Numbered from the stretch's first letter, positions 9,572 to 22,271 are shown. The stretch is DNA of 64,000 bases from Gemmatimonadales bacterium (GCA_036279355.1 DASUJH010000060.1:174812-238811), one strand, 5' to 3'. Translations and numbers: made by a program. Notes: generated by a model from the letters alone, not told the origin.

Positions 9572-10095
9572 CGCACGATGCCTTCCAGCTCACGCCGCAG
9601 GAAGTGCGCACGCACGACTTTGCGCGGGCGTTCCGCGGTTACGACCGGATCCAGGTGGACGAATTCAAGCAGCGCCTCGCGGAGGAAATCGACCGGCTCA
9701 ACCGCGACCGGGTGCAGGCCGAAGAGCGGCTCAAGACGGCGCAGGACCAGCTCCGCACCTTTCGCGAGCGGGAGCGCGCGCTTAACGAGGCGCTGATCGC
9801 CGCGCAACAGCTCCGAACCGACTCGCGGGTGCAGGCCGAGCGCGAGGCGCAGGTCATCGTGCGCGAGGCCGAGGCCGAGGCGGCGCGCATCATCGACCGC
9901 GCGGGCCTCGACGAGCAACTGGTGCACGAGCGCGCCGCCTCGGCCTCGCGCCAGTTCTCCGCCTACGTGGCCAGCTTCCGGCTGCTGCTCGAGCGGCAGC
10001 TCGCCGAGGCGGACGCACTGCAAGCGGCGGCGCACGCGCACGGAACGTCGGCACGCGCGCCAACCGAGATGGAGCCGGTCGCCGGAAACGCCTGA
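9568..10095 (+). CDS. divIVA: DivIVA-domain coiled-coil protein
   Basis: The 175 residues start with the DivIVA lipid-binding segment [20 protein letters not shown] followed by a long charged coiled coil (about 35-150). DivIVA/GpsB proteins bind negatively curved membranes at poles and septa and recruit growth or division factors. The gene overlaps yggS by four bases (ATGA) and punA by one (TGATG). It is shorter than actinobacterial Wag31. A polar scaffold could be relevant to the MglA-containing locus 6 kb downstream, but that is inference. Confidence 0.88.
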   Translation: MTHDAFQLTPQEVRTHDFARAFRGYDRIQVDEFKQRLAEEIDRLNRDRVQAEERLKTAQDQLRTFRERERALNEALIAAQQLRTDSRVQAEREAQVIVREAEAEAARIIDRAGLDEQLVHERAASASRQFSAYVASFRLLLERQLAEADALQAAAHAHGTSARAPTEMEPVAGNA

Positions 10096-10949
10096 TGCCT
10101 ACGCACCGACCGGAGCGCGACACGCGCGCCGATCCTCTCTACGACGACGTGCAGGCGGCCGCGCGCGCGGTGCGCGACCGCGCGGCGCTCCGCCCCGACG
10201 TGGCCGTCATTCTCGGCACCGGCCTCGGCGGGCTCGCGGCCGAGATCGAGGTCGAGACCGTTGTTCCCTACGAGGAGATCCCCGGGTTCCCGCTCTCCAC
10301 CGTCGAGTCGCACGCCGGCAAGCTGCTGCTCGGCCGGCTGGCCGGACGGCCGGTGGCGGCGATGCAGGGACGGTTCCACCGCTACGAGGGCTACTCGCTC
10401 CGCCAGGTCACGTTTCCCGTTCGCGTGCTCCATGCGCTGGGCGCCGGCACGCTCGTCGTCTCGAACGCCTGCGGCGGCATGAATCCGCTCTGGGCGCCGG
10501 GTGACCTGATGCTCATCGCCGATCACATCAATTTGCTCGGCGACAACCCGCTCATCGGGCCGAACGACGAGCGCCTCGGCCCCCGCTTTCCGGACATGTC
10601 GGCGCCGTACGATCCCGCGCTCCGCACGCTCGCGCGGTGCGCCGCGCTCGAGCTCGGCATCGTGCTCCGCGAGGGAGTGTACGTCGCCGTCACCGGCCCC
10701 AACCTCGAGACCCGGGCCGAGTACCGGATGCTGCGCACGATCGGCGCGGACGTGGTCGGCATGAGCACCGTACCCGAGGTGATCGTCGCCGTGCACGAGG
10801 GGATGCGCGTGCTCGGCATCTCGATCATCACCGACCAGTGCCTGCCCGACGCGCTGGAGCCGGCCGAGATCGGGCGCATCATCGAGACCGCTCGGCGCGC
10901 CGAGCCGGGGTTGACCCGCCTCGTGCGGCGGGTGGTGGAGCAGTTGTAG
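10095..10949 (+). CDS. punA: Purine nucleoside phosphorylase, type I
   Basis: Phosphorolysis of (deoxy)guanosine and inosine in purine salvage. The 284 residues contain the phosphate site [21 protein letters not shown], the base-binding SNACGGMNP (usually NAAGG) and [26 protein letters not shown], which identify the trimeric mammalian-like PNP family rather than hexameric DeoD. The ATG overlaps the previous stop. It could alternatively accept methylthioadenosine, since MTA phosphorylases share this fold, but the region [12 protein letters not shown] is PNP-like. Confidence 0.92.
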   Translation: MPTHRPERDTRADPLYDDVQAAARAVRDRAALRPDVAVILGTGLGGLAAEIEVETVVPYEEIPGFPLSTVESHAGKLLLGRLAGRPVAAMQGRFHRYEGYSLRQVTFPVRVLHALGAGTLVVSNACGGMNPLWAPGDLMLIADHINLLGDNPLIGPNDERLGPRFPDMSAPYDPALRTLARCAALELGIVLREGVYVAVTGPNLETRAEYRMLRTIGADVVGMSTVPEVIVAVHEGMRVLGISIITDQCLPDALEPAEIGRIIETARRAEPGLTRLVRRVVEQL

Positions 10950-10950
10950 C

Positions 10951-14187
<3,237 letters not shown>

Positions 14188-14206
14188 CATCAACCACGGA
14201 CGTGGC

Positions 14207-14590
14207 ATGAACAAGAAGCAATTGGCCCATCTGGAAAAGCGCTTGCTCGAGGAGCGCGCCCGGGTCATGAAGGAGCTGGGTTACTACGACGAGTCGTTCA
14301 ACGCGTCGCTCCAATCCTCGGACGGCGACCTGTCTTCGTACTCCTTCCACATGGCGGACCAGGGCACCGACGCCATGGAGCGGGAAAAGCAGTTCCTCTT
14401 CGCCTCGCAGGAGGGGCGCTATCTCTGGCACGTGAACGAGGCGCTCCGCCGGCTCTACGGCACGCCGGACAAATTCGGGCATTGCCATACCTGCGGCACC
14501 GAGATCAACTTCGAGCGGCTCGATGCGCTGCCGCACGCGCGCCTGTGCATTACCTGCAAGGAAAAGGAAGAGGATGGCAAACGCCGCTGA
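14207..14590 (+). CDS. DksA/TraR-type C4 zinc finger protein
   Basis: Small (127 residues) helical protein with a C-terminal four-cysteine zinc finger (CHTC...CITC) typical of DksA/TraR proteins, which enter the RNA polymerase secondary channel and adjust transcription during starvation. The coiled-coil tip acidic pair of DksA is not clearly kept; ADQGTDAMEREKQF occupies that region, so ppGpp-dependent activity is uncertain. I chose ATG 14207, after ileS, over an upstream ATG at 14177 that would overlap ileS by 11 bases. It overlaps lspA by 17 bases. The ileS-dksA-like-lspA order is widespread. Confidence 0.85.
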   Translation: MNKKQLAHLEKRLLEERARVMKELGYYDESFNASLQSSDGDLSSYSFHMADQGTDAMEREKQFLFASQEGRYLWHVNEALRRLYGTPDKFGHCHTCGTEINFERLDALPHARLCITCKEKEEDGKRR

Positions 14591-15104
14591 GCGCCGGCTG
14601 TTCTGGGGCGTGGCGCTCCTGGTAGTGGCCCTCGACATCGTCACGAAACTGATCGCCGAGGCGACGCTGCTGCTCACGCCGGGCGTCCCGGTGGTCGGCG
14701 ACTGGTTTCAGCTCCGGCTGGTCTACAATCGTGGCGCGGCGTTCGGCCTGCACGTGGGGCCGTATTCGCGCTGGATCTTTTTCGCGGTCGCGGTCATCGC
14801 GGTCGTCGTGCTCGACCGGATGTCGCGCACGAGCCCGGTGGGCGACCGCTTTCGCCAGGTGGCGCTCGGGCTCGTCGCGGGGGGCGCCGCCGGCAATCTC
14901 CTCGATCGGGTGCGGAGCGCCCGCGGCGTCGTGGACTTTCTCGACGTCGGCATCGGCTCGCTCCGCTGGCCGACGTTCAACGTCGCCGACATCGCGGTGA
15001 GCTGCGGCGGCATCGCGCTCGCCATCGCGCTCTGGCGGGAGGACCATCGGCGGGCGCAGGCGGAATCGGCGGCGGAATCGGCGGCGGAATCGGCGCCGGT
15101 GTGA
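14574..15104 (+). CDS. lspA: Lipoprotein signal peptidase (signal peptidase II)
   Basis: Integral membrane aspartic protease that removes signal peptides from diacylglyceryl-prolipoproteins. Signatures are DIVTKLIAE, VYNRGAAFG and the catalytic aspartates in GNLLDRVR and FNVADIAVS. The ATG at 14574 follows a purine-rich GGAAAAGGAAGAGG stretch and gives 176 residues with four membrane helices. The C-terminus ends in a low-complexity AESAAESAAESA tail encoded by a perfect 12-base tandem repeat. Gene order ileS-dksA-like-lspA-rluD is conventional. Confidence 0.95.
   Translation: MANAAERRLFWGVALLVVALDIVTKLIAEATLLLTPGVPVVGDWFQLRLVYNRGAAFGLHVGPYSRWIFFAVAVIAVVVLDRMSRTSPVGDRFRQVALGLVAGGAAGNLLDRVRSARGVVDFLDVGIGSLRWPTFNVADIAVSCGGIALAIALWREDHRRAQAESAAESAAESAPV
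15060..15095 (+). repeat. Three perfect 12-base tandem copies in the end of lspA
   Basis: GCGGAATCGGCG is repeated three times in frame and encodes the AES-A tail of LspA. Copy number could vary by slippage without breaking the frame. Confidence 0.85.
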
Positions 15105-16144
15105 GGGGAGGGCGGACGGGCGGACGGGCGGACGAGCGGAGCGAGGAACCGTCGGACGCCGCCTTCTCCGTGACCGCCGCCCGGACCGAGCGGCTCGACC
15201 GGTTTCTCGCGGATCAGCTCCAGCTCTCACGAACGCAGGCGGCGCGGCTCGTCGCGCAGAAGTGCGTGCGCGTGAACGGCGAACCCGCACGGGCGTCGCG
15301 CACGCTCGCGCGGGGCGATGGCGTCACGGTGGCGTTTCCCGAGCACGAGCCCCGGCGGGAGCTCCGGCCCGCGGCGATCCCGCTCGCGGTGGTGTGGGAG
15401 GACGAGCACCTCGCCATCATCGACAAGCCTGCCGGTCTCGTCGTCCACCCGGCGCCGGGCCACTGGAACGACACCCTGGTGAATGCGCTCGTGGCTCGCG
15501 GCACCACGCTCGCGGGCGGCGCCGAGGGGCGACCAGGCATCGTGCACCGGCTGGATCGCGACACCTCGGGGCTCGTGGTGGTGGCAAAGACCGACCTCGC
15601 GCATCGCCGGCTGGCCGGGCAGATCGCCGCGCGGCGGGTGCGCCGGGCATACGCGGCGCTCGCGTGGGGTCATCTCTCCCGAAGTCCCATTACGATCGAG
15701 GCACCGCTCGCACGCCACCCGCGGGACCGGAAGCGGATGGCCGTGTCGGCGCCCGGCCGGGCGGCGCGGACCGATGCGTACGTCGCGGCCCGCTTCGGCG
15801 TCGCCGACCTCCTGCGATTGGAGCTGCACACCGGGCGGACCCATCAGATCCGGGTCCATCTGGAGCACGTCGGGCATCCGATCGTGGGCGATCCGGTCTA
15901 CGGTGGAGGCGGGAGCCGGCGCATGTCGGGCGCGCAGCGCGGGGAGGCGGAGGCGCTCGAGCGGGCGGCGCCGCGGCAGGTGCTCCATGCGGCATGGCTC
16001 GCATTTCGCCATCCGGCGAGCGGCGCCGAACTGGAATTTCGCTCGGAGTGGCCCGCGGACCTGCGCCCGGTACTCGCGGCGGTGGGCGGCCCCGAGCTCG
16101 CTGTCCGACCCGAGCCCCTCGGCTACCTTCGCTTCTTTCAATGA
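15101..16144 (+). CDS. rluD: RluD-family 23S rRNA pseudouridine synthase
   Basis: Isomerises uridines in 23S rRNA (RluD modifies helix 69). An S4 RNA-binding domain (about 27-80, ERLDRFLADQLQLSRTQAARLV) precedes the catalytic domain with GIVHRLDRDTSGLVVVAKT, catalytic Asp D152. HQIRVHLEHVGHPIVGDPVYG closes the active-site region. The GTG start overlaps the lspA stop; the first ~20 residues are an Arg/Gly-rich stretch coded by an 8-base repeat, so a GTG at about 15170 (VTAARTERLD) may be the true start. Paralogue identity (RluC versus RluD) is not certain. Confidence 0.9.
   Translation: MRGGRTGGRADERSEEPSDAAFSVTAARTERLDRFLADQLQLSRTQAARLVAQKCVRVNGEPARASRTLARGDGVTVAFPEHEPRRELRPAAIPLAVVWEDEHLAIIDKPAGLVVHPAPGHWNDTLVNALVARGTTLAGGAEGRPGIVHRLDRDTSGLVVVAKTDLAHRRLAGQIAARRVRRAYAALAWGHLSRSPITIEAPLARHPRDRKRMAVSAPGRAARTDAYVAARFGVADLLRLELHTGRTHQIRVHLEHVGHPIVGDPVYGGGGSRRMSGAQRGEAEALERAAPRQVLHAAWLAFRHPASGAELEFRSEWPADLRPVLAAVGGPELAVRPEPLGYLRFFQ
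15110..15133 (+). repeat. Three tandem copies of GGGCGGAC
   Basis: An 8-base unit repeated three times at the lspA-rluD junction, inside the first codons of the longer rluD reading. As 8 is not a multiple of 3, copy-number change would shift the frame, which argues that translation starts downstream of it. Confidence 0.75.
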
Positions 16145-16145
16145 C

Positions 16146-16610
16146 ATGAGTGATTCCGCCGCGCTTTCTGTCGTGGTGTTCCGGATCGGGGACCTCGTCT
16201 GCGCGCTCCCAGCCGCGCGGGTACGCGAAGTGCTACCGCGCCTCGGGGTTACCCGCATTCCGGGGGTCGCGGGGGCCATCGAGGGCCTGGCGAACGTGCG
16301 CGGCGGGCTGCTCTCGGTGGCCGACGGGCACGCGTTGCTCGGTCGTCCGGCACGGCCCGACGACGAGGGCGCCGTGCTCGTCGTGGAGTCGGCCGGCCGG
16401 CGCTACGGTCTAGACGTGAGCCAGGTGATCGACTTCGTCGAGCTGCCGCCCGACGCGATCGCCCCCCGCGAAGAGCTTCCCGGCGTGGATCCTGCGTTGG
16501 TGGAGGCTGTCGCCGTCCATCCGGGCGGCTCGTTCATCCTGATCGATCTCGACACGCTGCTCGCTCCCTTCACGGGAGGCAATCCGGAACCGCTCGGAGG
16601 TGGTCGGTGA
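16146..16610 (+). CDS. cheW: CheW-like chemotaxis adaptor (first gene of chemosensory locus)
   Basis: 154-residue CheW-fold protein: VVVFRIGDLVCALPAARVREV (split below as RIGDLVCALP at the start), IPGVAGAIEGLANVRGG and the later strand RRYGLDVSQVIDFVELP. CheW links CheA to receptors. It begins one base after the rluD stop and its GTGA overlap with cheY implies coupling. It lacks the usual long receptor-binding loop insertion but is of normal length. No methyl-accepting protein gene is present anywhere in the window, so its receptor must be encoded elsewhere. Confidence 0.87.
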   Translation: MSDSAALSVVVFRIGDLVCALPAARVREVLPRLGVTRIPGVAGAIEGLANVRGGLLSVADGHALLGRPARPDDEGAVLVVESAGRRYGLDVSQVIDFVELPPDAIAPREELPGVDPALVEAVAVHPGGSFILIDLDTLLAPFTGGNPEPLGGGR

Positions 16611-16969
16611 GCCATACGGTCCTCGTCTGTGACGATGCCATCTTCATGCGCACGATGATCAGCGATATCCTGAGCCAGGCAGGCTTCGACGTGGTCGGCG
16701 AGGCCGAATCGGGCGTGCAGGCGGTCGACCGGTACAAGCAGCTCAAGCCCGATCTCGTCACGATGGACATCGTGATGCCCGACATGGGCGGGATCGAGGC
16801 AGTGCGCGAGATCTGCAAGACCGATCCGGACGCGAAGATCCTCATGTGCAGCGCGATGGGCCAGCAGGCGCTCGTCGTCGAGGCCATCCAGGCGGGCGCG
16901 AAGGACTTCGTGGTGAAGCCGTTCCAGCCGTCGCGAGTGCTGGAGGCCGTTCAGCGCGTGCTCGGCTGA
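16607..16969 (+). CDS. cheY: CheY-type single-domain response regulator
   Basis: 120-residue receiver without an output domain. The acidic pair is D9-D10, the phospho-acceptor D54 (LVTMDIVMPDMGG), the switch Ser S82 (MCSAMGQQ) and the Lys K104 (FVVKPF). This is the CheY pattern found in Firmicutes-like/Thermotoga-type systems, in which CheC dephosphorylates CheY. GTG start overlapping cheW by four bases; cheA follows after 14 bases. As the only free receiver here, it is the obvious diffusible output. Confidence 0.95.
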   Translation: MSHTVLVCDDAIFMRTMISDILSQAGFDVVGEAESGVQAVDRYKQLKPDLVTMDIVMPDMGGIEAVREICKTDPDAKILMCSAMGQQALVVEAIQAGAKDFVVKPFQPSRVLEAVQRVLG

Positions 16970-16983
16970 GCGGGGCCGAGCCG

Positions 16984-18897
16984 ATGCCCGCCCCGAAGTA
17001 CGCGGCGCTGTTCCTCTCCGAAAGCCGCGAGCACCTCGCCACCTGCAATCGACTGCTGCTGGCATGGGAGCGCGATCCGGCGGCCCGTGAGCCGGTCGGC
17101 GGTCTCTTCCGCGCGATCCATAACATCAAGGGCATGGCGGCAACGATGGGCTATACCGCCGTCGCCGATCTCGCACACCGCACCGAGAGTCTGCTCGACG
17201 CCGTGCGCGGCGGCCGGCTCGCGCCAAGCCCGGAGCTCTTCCAGTTGCTCTTCCGAACCGCGGACGCCATCGAGCGCGCGGCGGAGGCGGCGCCGTCCGG
17301 CGCCGAGCAGGACGGTCCGGCGCATGCCGAGTTGCTCGAGGCACTTGCGGCCGCGGCCGGCGGTGGCGCGCCGACGGAAGTCGCCTGGGAGCGGGACCTG
17401 GGCCGCACGTCCGAAATGCCGGTGCCGCGGCCCGCCGCGCCGCCCGCGTTTCGTCTCGTCGAGGTGATGATCCGGGCGGGCACGGCCATGCGGGGTGCGC
17501 GCGCGCTCCTCGCCTTGCGCCGGGTCGAGCGCCTCGGCGCGGTGAGCGCATTGACGCCGCCGGTCGCCGCCTTCGACCGCGATGATTTCGACGGCCGCTT
17601 CAGCTTCCGCCTCACGACGCTCGCGGACGAGGAGGCGATCGAAACGACGCTCCGCGCGGCGGGCGAGGTCGACACGGTCACCTTTCAGGCCTCGCGCGCG
17701 GCGCCGGCCGCCGGCGGCGCGAATGCCGGCACGCGCCAGATCCGCATCGACCTGGCGCGGCTCGATGCGATGATGAAGCAGGTGGGCGAGCTGGTGGTCG
17801 CGCGCAACCGGCTGGTGGAGCTGGCGCGCGCCGGTGCCGGGGCCGCGGCCGACACGTCGGGCGCCGGCGGCGTGGAGCTCGAGGCGCTGGCAAGCCAGCT
17901 CTCGCGGCTCGTGTCCGACTTGCAGACCGAGGTGGTGGCCTCGCGCATGGCGCCGGTGGGCGAGGTGTTCGAGCGCTTTCCGCGCGTCGTGCGCGACGTG
18001 GCGCGCGAGCTGGGTAAGCGCATCCGGCTCGAAACCGAGGGCGGCGAGATCGAGCTGGACCGCTCGATCCTCGACGAGCTGGGCGACCCGCTGGTGCACC
18101 TCATCAGGAACGCCGCAGATCACGGCATCGAGACGCCCGACGCGCGTGCGGCGGCCGGCCGCCCGCCCGAAGGCACCATCCGGCTCTCCGCCACCCGCGA
18201 GCGCCGCTCGGTCGCGATCCGGGTGAGCGACGACGGCCGCGGCATCGACCGCGCGGCCATCCTGGCGCGCGCCAAGCGCGACGGACTCTGCGCGCCCGAC
18301 GTCACCACCCTCACCGACGACCTGTTGCTCCGGGTGCTCGCCCGCCCCGGGTTCAGCACCGCCGCGGCGGTGAGCGGCATCTCGGGCCGCGGCGTCGGCG
18401 TCGAGGTGGCGCTCACGCGGGCGCGCGCGCTGGGCGGCAGCCTCGACGTGCGCTCGGAGGCGGGGCGGGGGACGACGTTCACGCTTCGCGTGCCGCTCAC
18501 GCTCGCCATCGTGCGCGCGCTCCTGGCCGAGGCGGGGGGCGAGCGCTACGCCGTGCCGCTCTCGTACGTGGCGGAGACGATCGAGTTCAATCGGGACGCG
18601 GTGACGGCGCTGCGCGACCGCGAGGCGCTGGTGGTGCGCGACCGCGTGATGCCGACGGTGCACCTCAGGGATCTCGTCTCGGCGCGCGCCGCCGCGATGC
18701 CGCAGCGCCGGCCGACGATCATCCTCGAGGTGGGCGAGCGGCGCACCGCGCTCGTGGTCGATGCGCTCCTGGGACAGCAGGACATCGTCATCGAACCGTT
18801 CGATGCCCCGCGCGGACTGCCCGCGTACGTGGGCGGTGCCACGATCCTGGCGGACGGCGCTCCCGCGCTCATTCTCGACGCCGCGGCGCTGGTCTAG
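16984..18897 (+). CDS. cheA: Chemotaxis histidine kinase CheA
   Basis: 637 residues with domains in order: Hpt/P1 with phospho-His H46 (AIHNIKGMAATMG), a degenerate P2-like region (about 155-235), P3 dimerisation helices (RLDAMMKQVGELVVARNR), P4 ATPase with N box LIRNAADHGIE, G1 DDGRGID and G2 SGRGVGVEV, then the C-terminal CheW-like P5 domain (YAVPLSYVAETIEFN). There is no fused receiver, so this is a plain CheA, not an FrzE or ChpA type. It phosphorylates CheY and CheB. ATG start 14 bases after cheY. Confidence 0.96.
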   Translation: MPAPKYAALFLSESREHLATCNRLLLAWERDPAAREPVGGLFRAIHNIKGMAATMGYTAVADLAHRTESLLDAVRGGRLAPSPELFQLLFRTADAIERAAEAAPSGAEQDGPAHAELLEALAAAAGGGAPTEVAWERDLGRTSEMPVPRPAAPPAFRLVEVMIRAGTAMRGARALLALRRVERLGAVSALTPPVAAFDRDDFDGRFSFRLTTLADEEAIETTLRAAGEVDTVTFQASRAAPAAGGANAGTRQIRIDLARLDAMMKQVGELVVARNRLVELARAGAGAAADTSGAGGVELEALASQLSRLVSDLQTEVVASRMAPVGEVFERFPRVVRDVARELGKRIRLETEGGEIELDRSILDELGDPLVHLIRNAADHGIETPDARAAAGRPPEGTIRLSATRERRSVAIRVSDDGRGIDRAAILARAKRDGLCAPDVTTLTDDLLLRVLARPGFSTAAAVSGISGRGVGVEVALTRARALGGSLDVRSEAGRGTTFTLRVPLTLAIVRALLAEAGGERYAVPLSYVAETIEFNRDAVTALRDREALVVRDRVMPTVHLRDLVSARAAAMPQRRPTIILEVGERRTALVVDALLGQQDIVIEPFDAPRGLPAYVGGATILADGAPALILDAAALV

Positions 18898-18907
18898 GGG
18901 GCTCGCG

Positions 18908-19528
18908 ATGGAAGACGTGCGCGATCTCAAGGAACTGCAGCTCGACGCCCTCAAGGAAGTGGCCAACATCGGCGCGGGCCACGCGGCGACGGCGCTGTCG
19001 CAGCTCACCGAGCGGCTCATTATGATCGCCGTGCCGGAGGTCAACATCCGGCCGCTGGAGGACGTGTCCGAGCTGCTGGGCAGCGCGGACACGGTGATCG
19101 CGGCGGTCCTCATGCATATGATGGGGGACCTCACGGGCCGCACGCTGGTGCTCTTTCCCGAGCCGTCGGCACGCGCGCTGTGCGACATCCTCTTCCGGCG
19201 CACGCCCGGCACCACGGCGCAATTCGGCCCGATGGAGCAGTCAGGACTCAAGGAGGCGGGCAACATCCTCGCGAGCGCGTACATGACCGCGCTGAGCGAC
19301 TTCATGGGGCTCATGCTGGTGCCGTCGGTGCCGAGCCTCACGATCGACTTGAGCGGCGCGATCCTCACGACCGCGTACCTCAACTTCGGACACGACCGCG
19401 ACTACGTCTTCTGCGTCGAGACGGCGTTCCGCGTGGCCGGCGCGACCGAACCGCTCCGCGGCCATTTCCTCCTGCTGCCGGACATGCCGTCGCTCCGGGC
19501 CATCTTCGACGCCATCCGACTGCCCTGA
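18908..19528 (+). CDS. cheC: CheY-P phosphatase CheC
   Basis: 206-residue CheC/CheX-family phosphatase. Both CheC active sites look intact: the first helix ALKEVANIGAGHAATALS (E..N) and the second GLKEAGNILASAYMTALS (E..N), each followed by a downstream Pro. CheC dephosphorylates CheY-P and binds CheD, which is also encoded in this locus (30079-30567). The pair forms a feedback loop with receptor deamidation in Bacillus and Thermotoga. Ten bases separate it from cheA. Confidence 0.94.
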   Translation: MEDVRDLKELQLDALKEVANIGAGHAATALSQLTERLIMIAVPEVNIRPLEDVSELLGSADTVIAAVLMHMMGDLTGRTLVLFPEPSARALCDILFRRTPGTTAQFGPMEQSGLKEAGNILASAYMTALSDFMGLMLVPSVPSLTIDLSGAILTTAYLNFGHDRDYVFCVETAFRVAGATEPLRGHFLLLPDMPSLRAIFDAIRLP

Positions 19529-19532
19529 GCCG

Positions 19533-22268
19533 ATGTCCGGTGCCGTCGTGTCGGAGCGCGAGCTGGAGGTGCTCCGGTCGTTCGCCCGCCGGATCGATCC
19601 CGCCGATGCCGGCGCGCACAACAACCTCGGCGTGCTGTATCACCAGAAGGGCCTGGTCGCCGAGGCGATCGCGCAGTTCACCCAGGCACTCGAGCTGGAC
19701 CCCCGCATGGACGTGGCGCGGGGAAATCTCGAGATCGCCTACAAGGCGAGCGGCTACTACGACCGGCTGGTGGCCGAGCGGCGCGAACGCCTTCGCCGCG
19801 AGCCGGGCGACCGCGAAGCGCGCTGGGAGCTGGGTCGCGCCTACGCCGCGCTGGGCCACCACGCGGAGGCGGCGCAGGAGTTCGAGACGCTGCTCGCCTG
19901 GCACCCGAACGACGTGGCCGCGCTCCTCCAGCTTGGCCTCGCCGAGCGGGCGCGCGGCCGCTTCGAGGCGGCGGCGGAGTGGTTCAGCCGCGCCTGCGAG
20001 CGCGATCCGGACAGCTCGGTCGCCCTCTTCCACCTCGGTGAGACGCTCTATCACCGCGGACTGAACGACCAGGCGCTGGCGGCGCTCACGGCCGCGGTCG
20101 AGCGCAACCCGGACAACGCGGACGCGCACTACCTGCTCGCCTTTCTCTACGGCGACATCGGGCGGCAGGACGATGCCCGCGCGGCGACCAAGCGCGCGCT
20201 CGCGCTCAACCCGGCGCTGGCCCGCGCGCAGGCGAACCTCGCGCTCGACCGCGTGGCCGGAGGCCCGGGGCGCGACCAGCCGGCGTCGAATGTTGCCGAG
20301 TGGCTCGACGCCGAGGCGCGGCCGCGGGTGGTCGAGGGCCGCGCGCTGGCGCACTACAGCCTCGGGCTCGCCTTTCGGCAGCGGGGGTACTTCGCCGAGG
20401 CGCTGCGCGAGTATCGGCTGGCGCTGGACGCGGGCGAGGATCGCCGGCTCAACGTGCAGGCGATGGCCGAGGTCCATCTCCTCCGCCGCGATCTGGCGGC
20501 CGCGCTCGAGCTGTACGACGCGTTGGTGCGGGACTACCCGGATTCGCCCAAGCTCGCCAACGAGCAGGGCGTCTGCCTGCATCAGGCCGGGCGCCGGGAT
20601 GACGCGCTCGCCGCATACCGGCGCGCGGTGGCGCTCGAACCGGGGTACGCACTCGCCTGGAACAACCTTGGCGTGCTACACGCGCATCGGGCGGAGCCCG
20701 CGGAGGCGGCCGACGCGTTCGGCCGCGCACTCCGCGCTCCCGCGGCGCCGCCCGCGGCGCGGCTCAACCTGGGCCTCCTGCATTTGCAGCGTCGCCAGTT
20801 GCCGGCGGCGCTCGAGGCCTACCGCGAGGCGCTCGCGCGCTCGCCCGCGCCGCCGGCCGCCGCAGCCGCGTGGAACGGTGTGGGGCTCGTGCTGATGGAG
20901 CTCAAGCGCTGGCCCGATGCGCGCACGGCGTTCGCGCGCGCGGTCGAGGCCGACGACCGGCTGGCCGGCGCGCACTATAACCTGAGCTTTGCGCTGAGCC
21001 AGCTCGGCGACTTCGACGCCGCGCTCCGCGCCACCAAGCGCGCGCTCGAGCTGGAGCCGTTCTACGTGCCGCAGAAGTACGCGCTCACGCTGGACCTCCA
21101 GTTCGAGGACCCGACGATCGCCGTGCCGCCGGCGCTCGACACCGATATCGCGGTGGGTGGGCTTGGCGCGGAGTTCGCGTTCGACTCGGCGGCGCTCGAT
21201 CGGCTGTTCACCGAGCTGGCGCCCACCCATGGCCACGCGGGTGCGGGCGCCGGCAACGGGGCGAGCGACGGCGCGGGCGACCCGCTGGCACTCGCGCGCG
21301 ACTACGTGAGCAAAGGCCTGCTGGAGCGGGCCGGTGCCGAGCTGGCGCGCGCGCAGGCGCGCGGCGCGACGACGGCGGACGTGGGCGTGCTGATGGGCGA
21401 TGTGTTCGCTCGGCGCGGGCTCCACGGCGAGGCGCTGGAGCGCTACCGCGAAGCCCGCGCGGCGTCGCCGGACGGAATCGAGGCCGCGCTGGGCGAGGTC
21501 CGCGCGCTCCTGGCGCTCGACCGCGCCGTGGAAGCCGCGCCGCTCGCCGAAGCGGTGGCCGCGCGTGCACCGGAGCTGATCGACGCGCAGGTGGCCCGCG
21601 CGCGGACGCGGCTGGAGCTCGGTGACGCGGTGGGCGCGCTCGAGGCCGCCGCTGCCGCGCAGGGGCTGGCGCCCGGCCGGCCCGACCTCTACCACCTGCG
21701 CGCGCGGATCGCGCACCGCCTGGGCGACATTGCCGGGGCGCGCGACGCGTATCGCGAGGCGCTCAGGATCGACGGCGCGCAGGTGCAGATCCGCTACGAG
21801 CTGGGCCGCCTCGAGGAGGAACGCGCCGACGACCTCGCCGCGCGCGCCGCGTACGAGCAGGCACTCGAGCACCTGCCGACGTTCACCGCGGCGGCGCTCG
21901 CGCTCGCCGGCATCGTAGGGCGCACCGAGTCGGCCGCGGCGGCAGTCAACGTCGTGGTGACGGTGCTCGAGACCGATCCCTACGACCTCGACGCGCTTGC
22001 GCTGCTCGGCCGGCTCCTGCTGGATGATGGGCGCACCGACGCAGCCCGGGAAGCACTCGACCGCGTGCTGCGATTCGATCCGGATCACGCGTCGGCGCTG
22101 TTTCATCGCGGCGTGGTGCGCGCGCGGGAGCGGTGCTTCCCCGAGGCGGTGGACGACTGGAATCGCGTGGTGCAGCTCGATCCGGCCGGCACGCTCGCGG
22201 CCGACGCGCGGAGCCGGGTGCGATCCGCGCGCGACCTGCAACACATTTTCGCGACCGTGGCGGACTAG
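19533..22268 (+). CDS. Large TPR-repeat protein of the chemosensory locus
   Basis: 911 residues made up almost wholly of tetratricopeptide helices (for example NNLGVLYHQKGLVAEAIAQF, HYNLSFALSQLGDFDAALRA, LFHRGVVRARERCFPEAVDD), with a linker at about 555-590 (Gly/Ala-rich) separating two solenoids. No signal peptide or membrane helix, so cytoplasmic. Likely a scaffold holding together the Che and Mgl components. It starts four bases after cheC and ends three bases before the PATAN gene. The specific partner is not predictable. Confidence 0.85.
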   Translation: MSGAVVSERELEVLRSFARRIDPADAGAHNNLGVLYHQKGLVAEAIAQFTQALELDPRMDVARGNLEIAYKASGYYDRLVAERRERLRREPGDREARWELGRAYAALGHHAEAAQEFETLLAWHPNDVAALLQLGLAERARGRFEAAAEWFSRACERDPDSSVALFHLGETLYHRGLNDQALAALTAAVERNPDNADAHYLLAFLYGDIGRQDDARAATKRALALNPALARAQANLALDRVAGGPGRDQPASNVAEWLDAEARPRVVEGRALAHYSLGLAFRQRGYFAEALREYRLALDAGEDRRLNVQAMAEVHLLRRDLAAALELYDALVRDYPDSPKLANEQGVCLHQAGRRDDALAAYRRAVALEPGYALAWNNLGVLHAHRAEPAEAADAFGRALRAPAAPPAARLNLGLLHLQRRQLPAALEAYREALARSPAPPAAAAAWNGVGLVLMELKRWPDARTAFARAVEADDRLAGAHYNLSFALSQLGDFDAALRATKRALELEPFYVPQKYALTLDLQFEDPTIAVPPALDTDIAVGGLGAEFAFDSAALDRLFTELAPTHGHAGAGAGNGASDGAGDPLALARDYVSKGLLERAGAELARAQARGATTADVGVLMGDVFARRGLHGEALERYREARAASPDGIEAALGEVRALLALDRAVEAAPLAEAVAARAPELIDAQVARARTRLELGDAVGALEAAAAAQGLAPGRPDLYHLRARIAHRLGDIAGARDAYREALRIDGAQVQIRYELGRLEEERADDLAARAAYEQALEHLPTFTAAALALAGIVGRTESAAAAVNVVVTVLETDPYDLDALALLGRLLLDDGRTDAAREALDRVLRFDPDHASALFHRGVVRARERCFPEAVDDWNRVVQLDPAGTLAADARSRVRSARDLQHIFATVAD

Positions 22269-22271
22269 ACG

